Source: Medicago truncatula (lineage: Eukaryota; Streptophyta; Magnoliopsida; Fabales; Fabaceae). Taken from it: 64,000 nt of DNA. The position numbers and the translations under genes were made by a program. The DNA is taken from the NCBI RefSeq assembly GCF_003473485.1, contig NC_053047.1, positions 37,682,972-37,746,971 on the forward strand, written 5' to 3'. Shown here piece by piece: positions 24,880-35,023 of the stretch. The notes beneath the pieces are model-generated. The model was not told the DNA's origin. It made no database searches and saw only the letters and a list, made by a program, of their open reading frames with translations. The number at the start of each line of letters is the position of its first letter. Position 1 is the stretch's first letter.

Positions 24880-26090
24880 CCAGAACAAGTATTCTATGAC
24901 CGCCGCTTAGAACATGGCGTTTGATGTAGCTGATAAAATGCTGTGAATCAGCTTTCATTGTATGTCGCTTTTTTATCTTTGTCGATCTGCTTGAAGCTGC
25001 TATGGATGTCTAGATGTTTAAAGGAAGTTGCAGTGCAAACCGATAAACATCTCATCTCAATAGTAGTTCAGAGACCAAAAATAACTATAATAGAAAAAAA
25101 GGTTAACGTTAACCAATACTCTCTGGACCCTTTGTTGTCATTTATGTTCTTGTGTACAAAAAAACACAAAAAAAAACTTGTACAAGTCCGCGGAAGAAGG
25201 CCTTTGAGTGAGGGCATTTTCTGTAGCCCTTGCTGTATCTGACTCTTGAGAAAGCAATGTTTGTGGAAACCGATTTTTGACATTAATTTTTTATTGATCA
25301 TAAGATAAATTATTGTTAAACTTTTAGGGATAAAGTATGTATTTTCTTGGGTGCTTCAGACAGGTTGTTTCCTGAACAAAATATCAAGAGGTGTTGGTTG
25401 ATTGCATGCATTTATGAGTGTGGTTTGCTCCATTTGCTATCTAGATGAATGCTTTGTTGGTTATTGCCAAAAAGTTTTATGAAATAAAAATGTATACTTC
25501 ATATAAGAATCAGTTGTATCTATCTATGATTGTGCGACTTAAATCATGATCTAGGGTACCTTAATCACTCTAGATTTTGGTTTTAGAAGTAAATGTTTTT
25601 CTTAGCTTGCACACTCTTTGACAGGTTTTACAAGACCAATAGAGGTAAATATTTGGCCTAGTTCAAAGTTTACTTGTTATCGTAAATTGCTTTTGTAATT
25701 TTGGCCATCTTCATCCTCAAAGTCATAACATATGGTTAGTGAGGGGTTGATATTCTCCTCTTGGATTGCTTTTGTCAACTTATAGTCTTCATAATCATTC
25801 ACTGACTGCCATCTATAGAGTTGCGATCTTTGACATTCGCCTTCATGAAAACTAGGGGTGGGCATGGTTCAGTTCGGGATGAAAACTGAACTGTTTGTAT
25901 TTTAGAACTGAACCAAACTGTTCTAGACCGGACCAAATTGTTATTATTGGTACCGTTGAAAAAAATATAAAGTCTTCATTAAGCAATTTTTTTTTTATAC
26001 TGATTATTCTCGAATTCTTCAATCCTTGGTCAAATGTGATCCTAAGATTCTTCTTTTATACACATAGCTTGTTCAAACACATGCCTCTTT
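24880..26090. other. CDKD 3' UTR and intergenic sequence
   Basis: No further gene. Near 25853-25945 a CTAGGGGTGGGCATGGTTCAGTTCGG sequence resembles the end of a common plant hAT-like MITE; no second end was found. A poly-T tract (24776-24805) lies in the last CDKD intron. Confidence 0.4.
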
Positions 26091-26428
26091 TACATGTTGG
26101 CTTAATAGCAGTTTTGGCCCCTTATGTTTTAAGAAGTTGCGATTTTGTCCCCTAACAAAATAAAATACTATACCGCCCCCTAAGTTTGCCCCTTATGCAG
26201 TTTTGGCCCCACAAGCCAATTTTGACTAAGTGAATGCATACGTGGACGCCACGTGTGTATTTTTTTTATAATAATTAAAAAAAAAAATTACTCACGTGGT
26301 GTCCACGTCAGCCTTGACTCGGTCAAAATTGGTCTGGGAGGCCAAAACTGCAAAATGGGCAATACTTAGGGGCAGTTTTGTATTTTATTTTGTTAGGGGG
26401 CCAAAACTGCTATTAAGTTTGAAATGTT
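26090..26428. mobile_element. Second copy of the GGCTTAATAGCAG foldback MITE
   Basis: Body 26099-26419, long inverted arms as in the GST-intron copy. The flanks TTACATGTT and TGAAATGTT match at 7 of 9, so the insertion is older or the flanks have decayed. Confidence 0.7.
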
Positions 26429-26442
26429 TAAATGTCTTTTTC

Positions 26443-26549
26443 ATATGAAGGTATCTTATTTTTGGTGGTGGCCGGGGTTACCTTACATATATTATGCATT
26501 ATCTTTACCAACTGAACTAAGCTCACGAGGACTCATACAAAGGTATCTA
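26443..26549 (-). repeat. tRNA-like SINE (shared with 30813-30930)
   Basis: B box GGGGTTA-like decayed (the plus strand reads GGCCGGGGTTACC), A box TTAGTTCAGTTGGTAAAG on the minus strand. Flanks CATATGAAGGTATCT and CATACAAAGGTATCT match at 13 of 15. It occupies the same site as the SINE in the paralogous block at 30.8 kb, so it inserted before that duplication. Confidence 0.65.
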
Positions 26550-27109
26550 AGTAATCATATCTATTTTTAAATAGACCAATAATTTAATAAACCAGAGAAA
26601 CGTTAAAAATGACCAATGAAACTAAACATTTTTCTAATATTTAACATGATATTTTAGAGAAGTTAAGTGTATATGATGCCATTTTATTTACGAAGTATAT
26701 GATATCATATCTCAATTATAGTTTTAATACTACATTTAAATATGTAAAAATAAAAAATGATCTCATATTATTATTATTATTATTCTTTGAATCACCTCTA
26801 CTTTGTTGGATTAATGCATATCTTAACCAAATACTATATAAGATTTATATAAACAATGGTTAACTTTGTGGACCTAAGTTTATAGGACATCTAGATGTCC
26901 TATTGCTCCATACCGATTTGCCATAGACTTATACTCCCACAAGTAATTGACTTCTTAATATTGTGTTTCTTTATAACTATTTAAGAGAGTTATACTCGCA
27001 CAAAAGTAGGAGACGTCAGATATCATATTGCTCTCAAGGTTAGGATTTACACTCGCACAGATCTCTTAGAACCTAACCATCTTACCAAGAACTAAGAAAC
27101 TTGTTATGC

Positions 27110-28060
27110 TAATTGCATATAACATGTTCACAATGTTTTAATGGGGTTTCGAGAACTAAGAAACAGAGAAAGTGATTTTGGTTTTCCCAACTCATTAAGA
27201 CATGTCTTACTTCATAAGAAAGGAATGATATTTTTTTTCAATTGGAAGCAAAAAACCTTTGGCAGTGTGGGTGAGATAAAAAAAAAGGTGCCGTGGAGGT
27301 TGGGATTGAATCAATTGAACATGTTCCATTGTTGTTTCTATGAACGGTCATGTGATCTTTGCGAATGTATGGATAGATGAAGCTTGGAGGTCAATGTTTT
27401 CAAGAGGTGGAATAAGAAGTTTTGTATCAGGCCTGCTTGTAGAGGTCTTATTATGTGACAAACTTCTAATTTCTAGGTTTTAGAGGTGTAAGTTTGACTA
27501 TTTTTTTTTTTTTTTTCGGGGATGTTTTTCATGGTCTGCTCTTGTTTTTTTTGTTGTCTTTGGGAGTTGTCATGTGGTGCGGGAGGTTCTGGCCGTTATG
27601 GTTTTTAGTATTTTTGTTTTGTTTGATTAGCAGGATCTTGCTTTGGTTTGTTTAGTCATGATGTAGCAATTTATGTTATTATGCCTTTTAATGGTTTTGG
27701 AAAATGTTTGTTAGACAATCAAAAGGTAAATACACCTAGAGAGAGATAGAAATACGAAAGAGTGATGTTATAGGTGGAGAAAGTTAGACTTAAAATAAGG
27801 TGTTGAATGAGTGTGGAAAAACTGAGGTGTATACATATCATTGTTGGATGACTTCTAGCTTTATTTTGTGGCTATTGGTTGGTTTTAAAGCCTCACTTGT
27901 TTTGTATTCTTTTTGACTTTCATCTTCACTCCTTGTTAAACGGAAACATAAGAACTCTTCTAATAAAATTTACTTCAAATCGACCGATTTTTACTTTTTT
28001 TCAACTAATTTTGATTTCAATTTTAAATTCCAAATTAATTTTAATGTATTTTCAACACGT
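27110..28060 (+). mobile_element. LINE 3'-end fragment, copy v
   Basis: The frame ending near 27377 reads WRLGLNQLNMFHCCFYERSC, like the terminal residues of plant LINE ORF2 proteins (SWxWxLxRLKxxxCLFYEW). The shared 3' region follows. It is paralogous over its whole length to copy vi (31490-32450). Confidence 0.5.
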
Positions 28061-28167
28061 ATCATTGACTTTTCTTCATAGAAAATTCTCTCAACAAAGG
28101 AAACATCAACATCAGTATCAATCAGATCATTGGAAATACAGTTTTTAAAGATTATCGTATATCTCGA

Positions 28168-28419
28168 TGTTAAAATAGTTGGAAGTTATGTGAAATTAGT
28201 TAAGATAGCTGATAGTTAGATTGTTATAGTTAATTAACCATCATAGTTAGTTGTTATGGTTAGTTAACCACTCTAGTCAGGGTTATAGAGAACTATAAAT
28301 AAGCCACTCCACTGTATCTCAATTTATCTTTTATCAAATGTTTCTATGTGAATCCTTTTCTCAATCAAAGCCTTATGGCTCTTTTGTTTCCAATTCTCTA
28401 AATTCTCACTTTCTCAACA
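28168..28419 (+). mobile_element. Solo LTR, Copia-like, inside SPH copy C
   Basis: Begins TGTTAAAATAG and ends TTTCTCAACA (252 bp). It contains GAACTATAAATAAGCC, a TATA-type LTR promoter. SPH coding sequence starts right after its right end. No internal region is present. The paralogous copy is at 32539-32784. Confidence 0.65.
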
Positions 28420-28562
28420 CTAGGTGCTCCCAAACAACACCAATCCCATGCATACGTGACTTGAGAAAACAATATTAATATTAAAACAATTTGCATTGCA
28501 ATGTTTGTGGAAATATTAGCATTAACTAATTTATTCATAGTTATTTCTCTCATTGGTGCCAT
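28420..28562 (-). pseudogene. SPH family 5' relic, copy C
   Basis: The minus frame from the ATG at 28562 reads MAPMREITMNKLVNAN, then a hydrophobic signal segment (IVLILILFSQVTYA) and WDWCCLGAP. It is cut off by the solo LTR. Signal peptide and first mature residues only. Confidence 0.65.
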
Positions 28563-28632
28563 TATGGAGATTCCAATCTTGCTTATGATATATATATATA
28601 TATATATATATTAAAGTGGTTATAATTGTTTG

Positions 28633-28880
28633 GGTCAGGTATATAACAAATCAATAAATTTATGTATATGAATAGAAAATATAAAAAAAAGTATCCAAAA
28701 CACTGATGTTTGCAATATTGGATTGGGAAGAGCACCAGATAGGAGGAGCATTAATTGAAATTTCCATGATTCTAAACTATGACATGGTAGTGATACAATA
28801 GAACAACCATTAGAAATTCTAAAGGATAAAGTTGTCTGAAGTTTAGGTACAATATTAAGATCCTCTTCAATGATTAAAAA
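28633..28880 (-). pseudogene. MATE exon-3 relic with intron flanks
   Basis: Aligns with 36790-37080 of the MATE gene, including both intron edges. The exon part (about 28777-28696) reads LESWKFQLMLLLSGALPNP, matching LESWTFELMVLLSGALPNP. No other MATE exon is next to it. It sits between two SPH copies. Confidence 0.7.
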
Positions 28881-28887
28881 ATAAAAT

Positions 28888-29165
28888 AAAGGTGAGAAAA
28901 ACACAAGAAAGGGGGTTGAATTGTGTTAACTTTTTCTTTTCTTTTTAACTAAGTTCAAAGTCTGATAAAGTTCAGAGTTTAAAACAATGTTCAGAGTCTT
29001 ATACAGTGGATATAAAAGAGATAGAGAGGGAGACACAAGCAATAATCTTGGTTCCTTATACAATCCGGAAGTAGTCCAATCCCACTTGCATTTCCAAGGA
29101 GATTTTCACTATAATTACACAAAATTACAATTGCTCAACCACACAAGCAAGAGACTTCAAATTAA
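28888..29165 (-). mobile_element. Copia LTR fragment related to the 57.5-kb element
   Basis: GAAAAACACAAG ... GGGGTTGAATTGTGTT and GGTTCCTTATACAATCCGG-AAGTAGTCCAATCCC are reverse complements of the 3' part of the LTR ending at 58752 (CAATTCAACCCC; GGACTACTTCCGG; GGAAGGAACCAGG). An LTR piece in opposite orientation, truncated. Confidence 0.6.
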
Positions 29166-29459
29166 TAGAAACGAGAAGATGGAAGATAGATGAATGACAT
29201 GAACGGTAAATTGGAGGATCTATGGTAGTTAAATTCCTGACCCTTTTTCTATGGTGTTGTTGTGAGTAACCCTTTTTCTCGTGACAAAGAAGAGAAGTAG
29301 AAAGGGGAGATCTAGAATATGAGAAGGAAAGAAGCGATAATCCAGAGGTGAGAGACCACATAAGTAAAGTTTCATTTTGAACCGTTAAGATTGATCCAAG
29401 GGTTGTAATTTAACACTCTCATCTCTCATAATAAAAACCCTCTCACTTGAAATGCCCTC

Positions 29460-29464
<5 letters not shown>

Positions 29465-29542
<78 letters not shown>
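29465..29542. repeat. Compound (CT)n(AT)n microsatellite
   Basis: CT repeats to about 29498, then AT repeats to about 29542. Confidence 0.95.
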
Positions 29543-29549
<7 letters not shown>

Positions 29550-29954
29550 TAACAGTAGTTAAATAAATTAAGCGTACATAAAGTATCAAATTGCTTGCAA
29601 TGGCCGCGAGTGGTAGAATTGTCGTTTTTTTAGTATCAAATTGCTTGCAATGTTCAATGAATGTAGAAAAAAAAGGGTGTTTAAATAACATCGTTCTTGA
29701 TTGTTTATTATTTTTTCAACTAATTTTTATTTATATTTTAAAACCCAAACTAATTTTAAAGGTATCTTCAAAACTGCTTTTCACATATCTAAGATTACCA
29801 ATGAACTTTTTCAAAATCTCATTAAACATTGTGTTTCGAATTTGGTTGGCTATCCTTGCCCTAATAATATAATAACGTTGAAGAGATCGACAAAAGTTTA
29901 CAATTATTATTTTTCTTTACATTAACAATCATGAAGTTAATAACAAGTCCGACT

Positions 29955-30353
29955 TCATAAATATTCATGGTCTTCATATTTTTTTTTCTTTGGATTATAA
30001 AGTTTGACATGATCTTTAAATATTTGCCAGTGACAATGTTTTTCTTTATATTTACCACACTCATAAGACGAACGAAAAGCAACAAACATTTCTCTCAAGT
30101 TTCCATCTTCCATATAGACTTCGCAAACCAATTCTAATGAACCACATAACCTCAAAGGTTCTCCCAATTCATTTTTATACTGTGTTGCTTTCAAACAAAA
30201 GAAACAATAACATGTAATACTCTCAAACGTCCCATCAGATATACGATTTTCAAAGGTCATTGTATGATATGTTGCTCCCAAACAATGCCAATCCCCCCAT
30301 GCGTATGCGACTTGAGAAGATAATATTAATGTTAAAACAATATTCATTGCCAT
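29955..30353 (-). CDS. S-protein homolog (SPH), copy D, possibly functional
   Basis: A 132-aa frame with a short signal peptide (MAMNIVLTLILSSQVAYAWG), then an SPH domain. It has paired Cys residues and the family C-terminal region CHWQIFKDHVKLYN, ending KKKKYEDHEYL. Comparison with copies A and C shows that the original start pair lies at 30413 and 30410. A TAA at 30395-30393 (six codons in) separates it from this frame, so translation would need the internal Met at 30353. The shortened N terminus still looks like a secretion signal. SPH proteins are secreted, and a few act in self-incompatibility or as stress-linked secreted factors; no specific role can be inferred. It could also be an early pseudogene. 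Confidence 0.65.
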   Translation of the reverse strand: MAMNIVLTLILSSQVAYAWGDWHCLGATYHTMTFENRISDGTFESITCYCFFCLKATQYKNELGEPLRLCGSLELVCEVYMEDGNLREMFVAFRSSYECGKYKEKHCHWQIFKDHVKLYNPKKKKYEDHEYL

Positions 30354-30812
30354 GTATGTGGAAATATTAGTATTAACTTTGTTAATGATTATTTATCTCA
30401 TTGGTGCCATCATGGAGATTCCAGTCTTACTAATGCATATACAAAATTTGATCTTAAATAGCTAAAATTTATGTGGTTATAATTGTTAACGTAAAAAAAA
30501 AAGTGGTTATAATTGTTGCAAAATAATTTTTTTAAGATGGACATTTATATGCTTTATGTTAAACAAATTACGTTAACTAATTCTTTATATAACTTATCTA
30601 TGTGACTACGGTTGTTATGGATAGGAGGGAGAATAGGTTGGAAGAGTTAGGTTTTTCAAAACTTAAAGTCTGGTCTGTCAAAATATTAATTAAGGTCTAA
30701 ATTTGGCATCTAGTATGTCGTATGTTTATTTTTCAAAGAAATGTTTATTTGCAGATCTAACTATGTCCTAAAAAATCTTATACGCCCTATTAAAATGTTT
30801 AAATGTCTTTTT

Positions 30813-30930
30813 CATATGAAGGTATCTTTTTTTCTTGTGGTGGCTGAGGTTTGAATCCCAAACCTTGCATATATTATACATTGTCCTTACCAATTGAGGT
30901 AAACTCACGATGACTCATATGAAGGTATCT
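30813..30930 (-). repeat. tRNA-like SINE with perfect 15-bp target duplication
   Basis: CATATGAAGGTATCT at 30813-30827 and 30916-30930. The minus strand has A box GTTTACCTCAATTGGTAAGG, B box GGTTTGGGATTCAAACCTC and an A-rich tail (the T tract at 30828). Confidence 0.85.
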
Positions 30931-31106
30931 AAGTAATCATATCTATTTAAATAGAACAATAATTTAATAAACCAGAGAAACGTAAAAAATGACTAATGCA
31001 ACTAAACCTTTTTATAATATTTAACATGATATTTTATAGAAGTTAACTGTACCATATTTCAATTATAGTTTATAATACTACATTTAAATATGTAAAAAAA
31101 ATATGA

Positions 31107-31130
31107 TCACATATATTATTATTATTATTA

Positions 31131-31174
<44 letters not shown>

Positions 31175-31175
31175 T
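31107..31175. repeat. (ATT)n microsatellite
   Basis: About 20 ATT units with one ATC interruption. The paralogous position at 26768 has only five. Confidence 0.9.
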
Positions 31176-31489
31176 GAATCACCTCTACTTTGTTGGTATG
31201 CATATCTTAACCAAATACTATCTAAGATTTATATAAACAATGGTTAACCTTGTGGGCCTAAGTTTCTAGGACATCCAGATGTCGTATTGCTCCATATCGA
31301 TTTGCCATAGACTTATACTCCCACAAGTAATTGACTTCGTAATATTGTGTTTCTCTATAACTATTTAATAGAGCTATACTCGCACAAAAGTAGGAGACAT
31401 CAAATATCATATTGCTCTCAAGGTTAGGACTTACGCTCGCACAAATCTCTTAGAATCACACCCTCATACCTAAGAACTAAGAAACTTGT

Positions 31490-32450
31490 TATGATAATTG
31501 CATATAACATGTTCACAATGTTTTAAGGGAGTTTCGAGAACTAAGAATTAGAGAAAGAGATTTTGGGTTTTCCAACTCATTAAGACACGTCTTACTTCAT
31601 AAGCAAGGAATGATAATTTTTTCAATTGGAAGGAAAAAAAAAACCTTTGGAAGTGTGGGTGAGATAAAAAAAGGTGTCGTGGAAGTTGGGAATGAATCAA
31701 TTGAACATGTCCTATTGTTTGTTTCTATGAACGGTCATGTGATCTTTGCGAATGTATGGAGAGATGAGGCTTGGAGGTCATTGTTTTCAAGAGGTTGAAT
31801 AAGTTTTGTATTATGCCTGCTTGTAGAGGTCTTGTTGTGTGACAAGCTTCTATTGTATAATTTTTAGAGGTGTAAGTTTGGCAAGTTTTTTTTCTTTATT
31901 TTTTTGCCGGGGGTGTTTTTTCATGGTATGCTTGGTTTACTCTTGTTTTTTTTTTTTTTTTTTTTTTTGTATTTGGGAGTTGTTGTGTGGTGCGGGAGGT
32001 TATGGCCGTTATGGTTTTCTTATTATTTTTGTTTTGTATGATTAGCAGGATTTTGCTTTGGTTTGTTTAGTCCTGAAGTAGCAGTTTATGTTTTTCTCCC
32101 TTTTAATGGTTTTGGAAAATGTCTGTTAGACAATCAAAAAGGTGCATACACCTAGAGAGAGATAGAAATACGAAAGAGTGATGTTATAGGAGGAGAAAGT
32201 TAGACTTAAAATAAGGTGTTGAATGAGTGTGGAAAAAACCGAGGTGTATACATATCATTGTTGGATGATTTCTAGCTTTATTTTGTGGCTAGAGGTTGGT
32301 TTTGTATCCTCACTTGTCTTGTATTCTTTTTGACCTTCATCTTCACTCCTTGTTAAACGGAAACAGAAGAAATCTTCTAATAAAATTTACTTCAAATTGA
32401 CCGACTTTTATTTTTTTCAACTAATTTTGATTTCAATTTTAAAGTCCAAA
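31490..32450 (+). mobile_element. LINE 3'-end fragment, copy vi
   Basis: Paralog of copy v. The frame at 31610-31798 reads GNESIEHVLLFVSMNGHVIF. The same 3' blocks follow. Confidence 0.5.
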
Positions 32451-32538
32451 TTAATTTTAAGGTATTTTCAACATGTAGCATTGACTTTTCTACATAGAAA
32501 ATTCTCTCAACAAGGAAACACCAACATCAGTATCTCGG

Positions 32539-32784
32539 TGTTAAAATAGTTGGAAGTTATGTGGAGTTAGTTAACGTAGCTGTTAGTTAGATTGTTATAG
32601 TTAGTATCACAGTTAGGTGGTGATGGTTAGTTAACCACTCTAGTTAGGGTTATAGAGAACTATAAAGAAGCCACTCCACAATATCTCAATTTATCTTTAT
32701 CAAATGTTTCTATGTGAATTCTTTCTCGATCAAAGCCTTATGGTTCTTTTGTTTCCAATTCTCTAAATTCTCAATTTCTCAACA
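32539..32784 (+). mobile_element. Solo LTR, paralog of 28168-28419
   Basis: TGTTAAAATAG ... TTTCTCAACA, 246 bp, inserted at the same SPH position as in copy C. The insertion therefore predates duplication of the block. Confidence 0.65.
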
Positions 32785-33046
32785 CTTGGTGCTCCTAAAC
32801 AACACCGATCCCATGCATATGTGATTTGAGAAAATAATATTAATATTAAAACAAGGGTCTAATAATAGCAAGTATTTATTGAGAAAAATTAATTCACATA
32901 AAATATTTAACTTTTGAAAAATAAATTAACACAATATGTTTAGTACATTAACCCCTAAGGGCACAAGTTAGCATTCCCTTTAAAACAATTTGCGGAAATA
33001 TTATCATTAACTAATTTATTCATAGTTATTTCTCTCATTGGTGCCA
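32785..33046 (-). pseudogene. SPH 5' relic, copy E, split by a MITE
   Basis: The ATG at 33046 opens MAPMREITMNKL, and the signal-peptide coding sequence resumes beyond a 125-bp insertion (32855-32979). The relic ends at the solo LTR. Otherwise it is near-identical to copy C. Confidence 0.65.
32846..32988. mobile_element. Mutator-type MITE inside SPH copy E
   Basis: Body 32855-32979, GGGTCTAATAATAGC ... GTTAGCATTCCCT. A perfect 9-bp duplication TTAAAACAA flanks it (32846-32854 and 32980-32988). SPH copy C is the empty site, with a single TTAAAACAA. Confidence 0.85.
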
Positions 33047-33654
33047 TTATGGAGATTCCAATCTTGCTTATGAATATATATATATTTATATATATATTTT
33101 AAAGTGGTTATAATTGTTAACGTAAAAAAGTGCTTATAATTGTTGGAAAAAACTTTTAAGATGGACTTATACGCTCTCTGTTAAACAAAATACATTTGTT
33201 GTACCAGAAGTGAGAATACGTTGGTTAGGTTTTTCAAGACCAAGTTTGGTCTGTCAAAATATTAATTAAGGTCTAAGTTTGGCTCGTTCATAAGAAATTC
33301 AAATATATCAATCGTCTGGCCTAAGCTAATCTTCTGGATAATTTGCTCGGATGCCAGTCTAAGCCAATTCCGCGGATACAACAATCCTCTGAATGGATCG
33401 AATTGAAGATCAAGTCGTAAAGCTTTGATGACATGATTCTCTGAAAATCTCTTCATCAAAAAGAGATCATGTTTAAAGAAACGAAGACAACCAGAAAATA
33501 GTGCAACCTATCCAACTTCTCTCTGCTGAACAATAGTATTCTCTCAAGTAAAAAAGAGAAACTATTCAAACCGTTCAAGTGTCTTGTATTGTCATTCACT
33601 CATTCTTCCGAACCAACGTGACTAGACTTCTTTTTGAATATTTATGAATGATTC

Positions 33655-34900
33655 ATCTTGAAATGATTCCTGATAGCCTTAGGCAAAATTCTTTTGATGT
33701 TTTGACTTCGGAGACTTCTCTTATAAATCTTCAGAATATTCTATTTGATATCAAGTATTTCAAGGTATTGTTTAAAAATTCCAAAAATGATAATTGTTGA
33801 ATAAAAATACAAGAGTATTACCAAATACATGAAACACACAATCTCTCGCAGCAAATTATTTTTAAACTTGTGAATCAATGTTTCTAATAGCGGAAACAAA
33901 TACTTTTCTTTAGTAAGATCTCATCAGCTTATTATTATGTTTTCTGCAGGCAGACAAAATTAATCAAAAAGGATTTGAAAGATGTAGATTTTTATGAGAC
34001 TCTTTCCAGCGAAAATCTCACGAGATAGAATCACCATTCTTCCAACAAAACTCATTTTTCAGGTATGCTGACAAAATGATAAATACTTCATGAAACTCAC
34101 ACACACAAAGGAAAAGTTCCGAGTTCATTCTTGAAGAACCATGAATATTGACTAAACAAATATTTGTCGGTTAAATTAAGACTTCTATGAATTTCAATAG
34201 CAGTCAACAAATATTTGTATCATGGTGAGTGTTCCAAAATCACGTTGATCAATCGTGATTTTCCAAAAGTTATACTATGTATGGTCTTTTGGATATGTGT
34301 TGTGTACACAAAAGGTAAGTTTGGGTGGTATCCGAGGCAAAACTTATGTGGTTTCAAGAAGCTACTAAAGGATGCTTCTACGTTAATATGTGTTGCTGCC
34401 GTGATTTCAGAGAAACGTGAGTTGCTAGAAGCTTATCCAAACAACACGTAGCTTATCAAAAATCATAGTGGATCATCCTGATTCTCGGATAACATCCGTG
34501 ATACCAACCATACAGTCAATAACGTTTGCAAATTAGAAAAAGAAAAATCTAAAAGTTCAAATTAAAGTTAAATACCTTTAATGTGGAAATTTTGAGGAAT
34601 TTTAGTGAAAAAAAAGAATTACTTTTTTGAATAATTTTTTATGGGTTGTGAGAATTTTAGTGAAAAAGTAGATATTAATACTCTCTCTTGAGCTTACATA
34701 TTGAACCATAGTAAAATGTTGGTAAGTATGGAACACTTAATTAATACTGTATGGTTTGGTGCATTTTTAATTCATAACCAAATGGAATTTCAAGGTTGAA
34801 TGTAATATTTTTGAAATTTAAATGGTGGCGCTGTGTTAAAAGTTATAAGATCAATAAAGGCAAAAATTTGTCCTAATTCAAAAGATAACATAGTTTCTTC
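33655..34900 (+). pseudogene. Exonless remnant of a second CDKD gene
   Basis: 33655-33870 matches 16225-16545. 33870-34570 matches the CDKD promoter unit 3 (18340-19085), including a 170-bp part (34285-34450 versus 18790-18965) that promoter units 1 and 2 lack. 34580-34670 matches the intron-1 repeat. 34680-34860 matches the last intron (24341-24490). No kinase exon is left between these pieces. It can encode nothing, but promoter sequence is retained and points towards the 3' end of the MATE gene. Confidence 0.8.
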
Positions 34901-35023
34901 ACCAAGTTTTGTATTGGTAGATTATATTCTAAGGAATAGTTATGGTTTTGCAGCAAGTACATGATGCTCAAATTTTGTTCCCTCATAAAAATTTCTAAAA
35001 ATAAAATTTCTAAAAGAAGTTCT

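Noticed and set aside
29497-29691. Minus-strand frame ending in Tyr-Ile repeats
   Set aside because: The repeat is the translated AT microsatellite.
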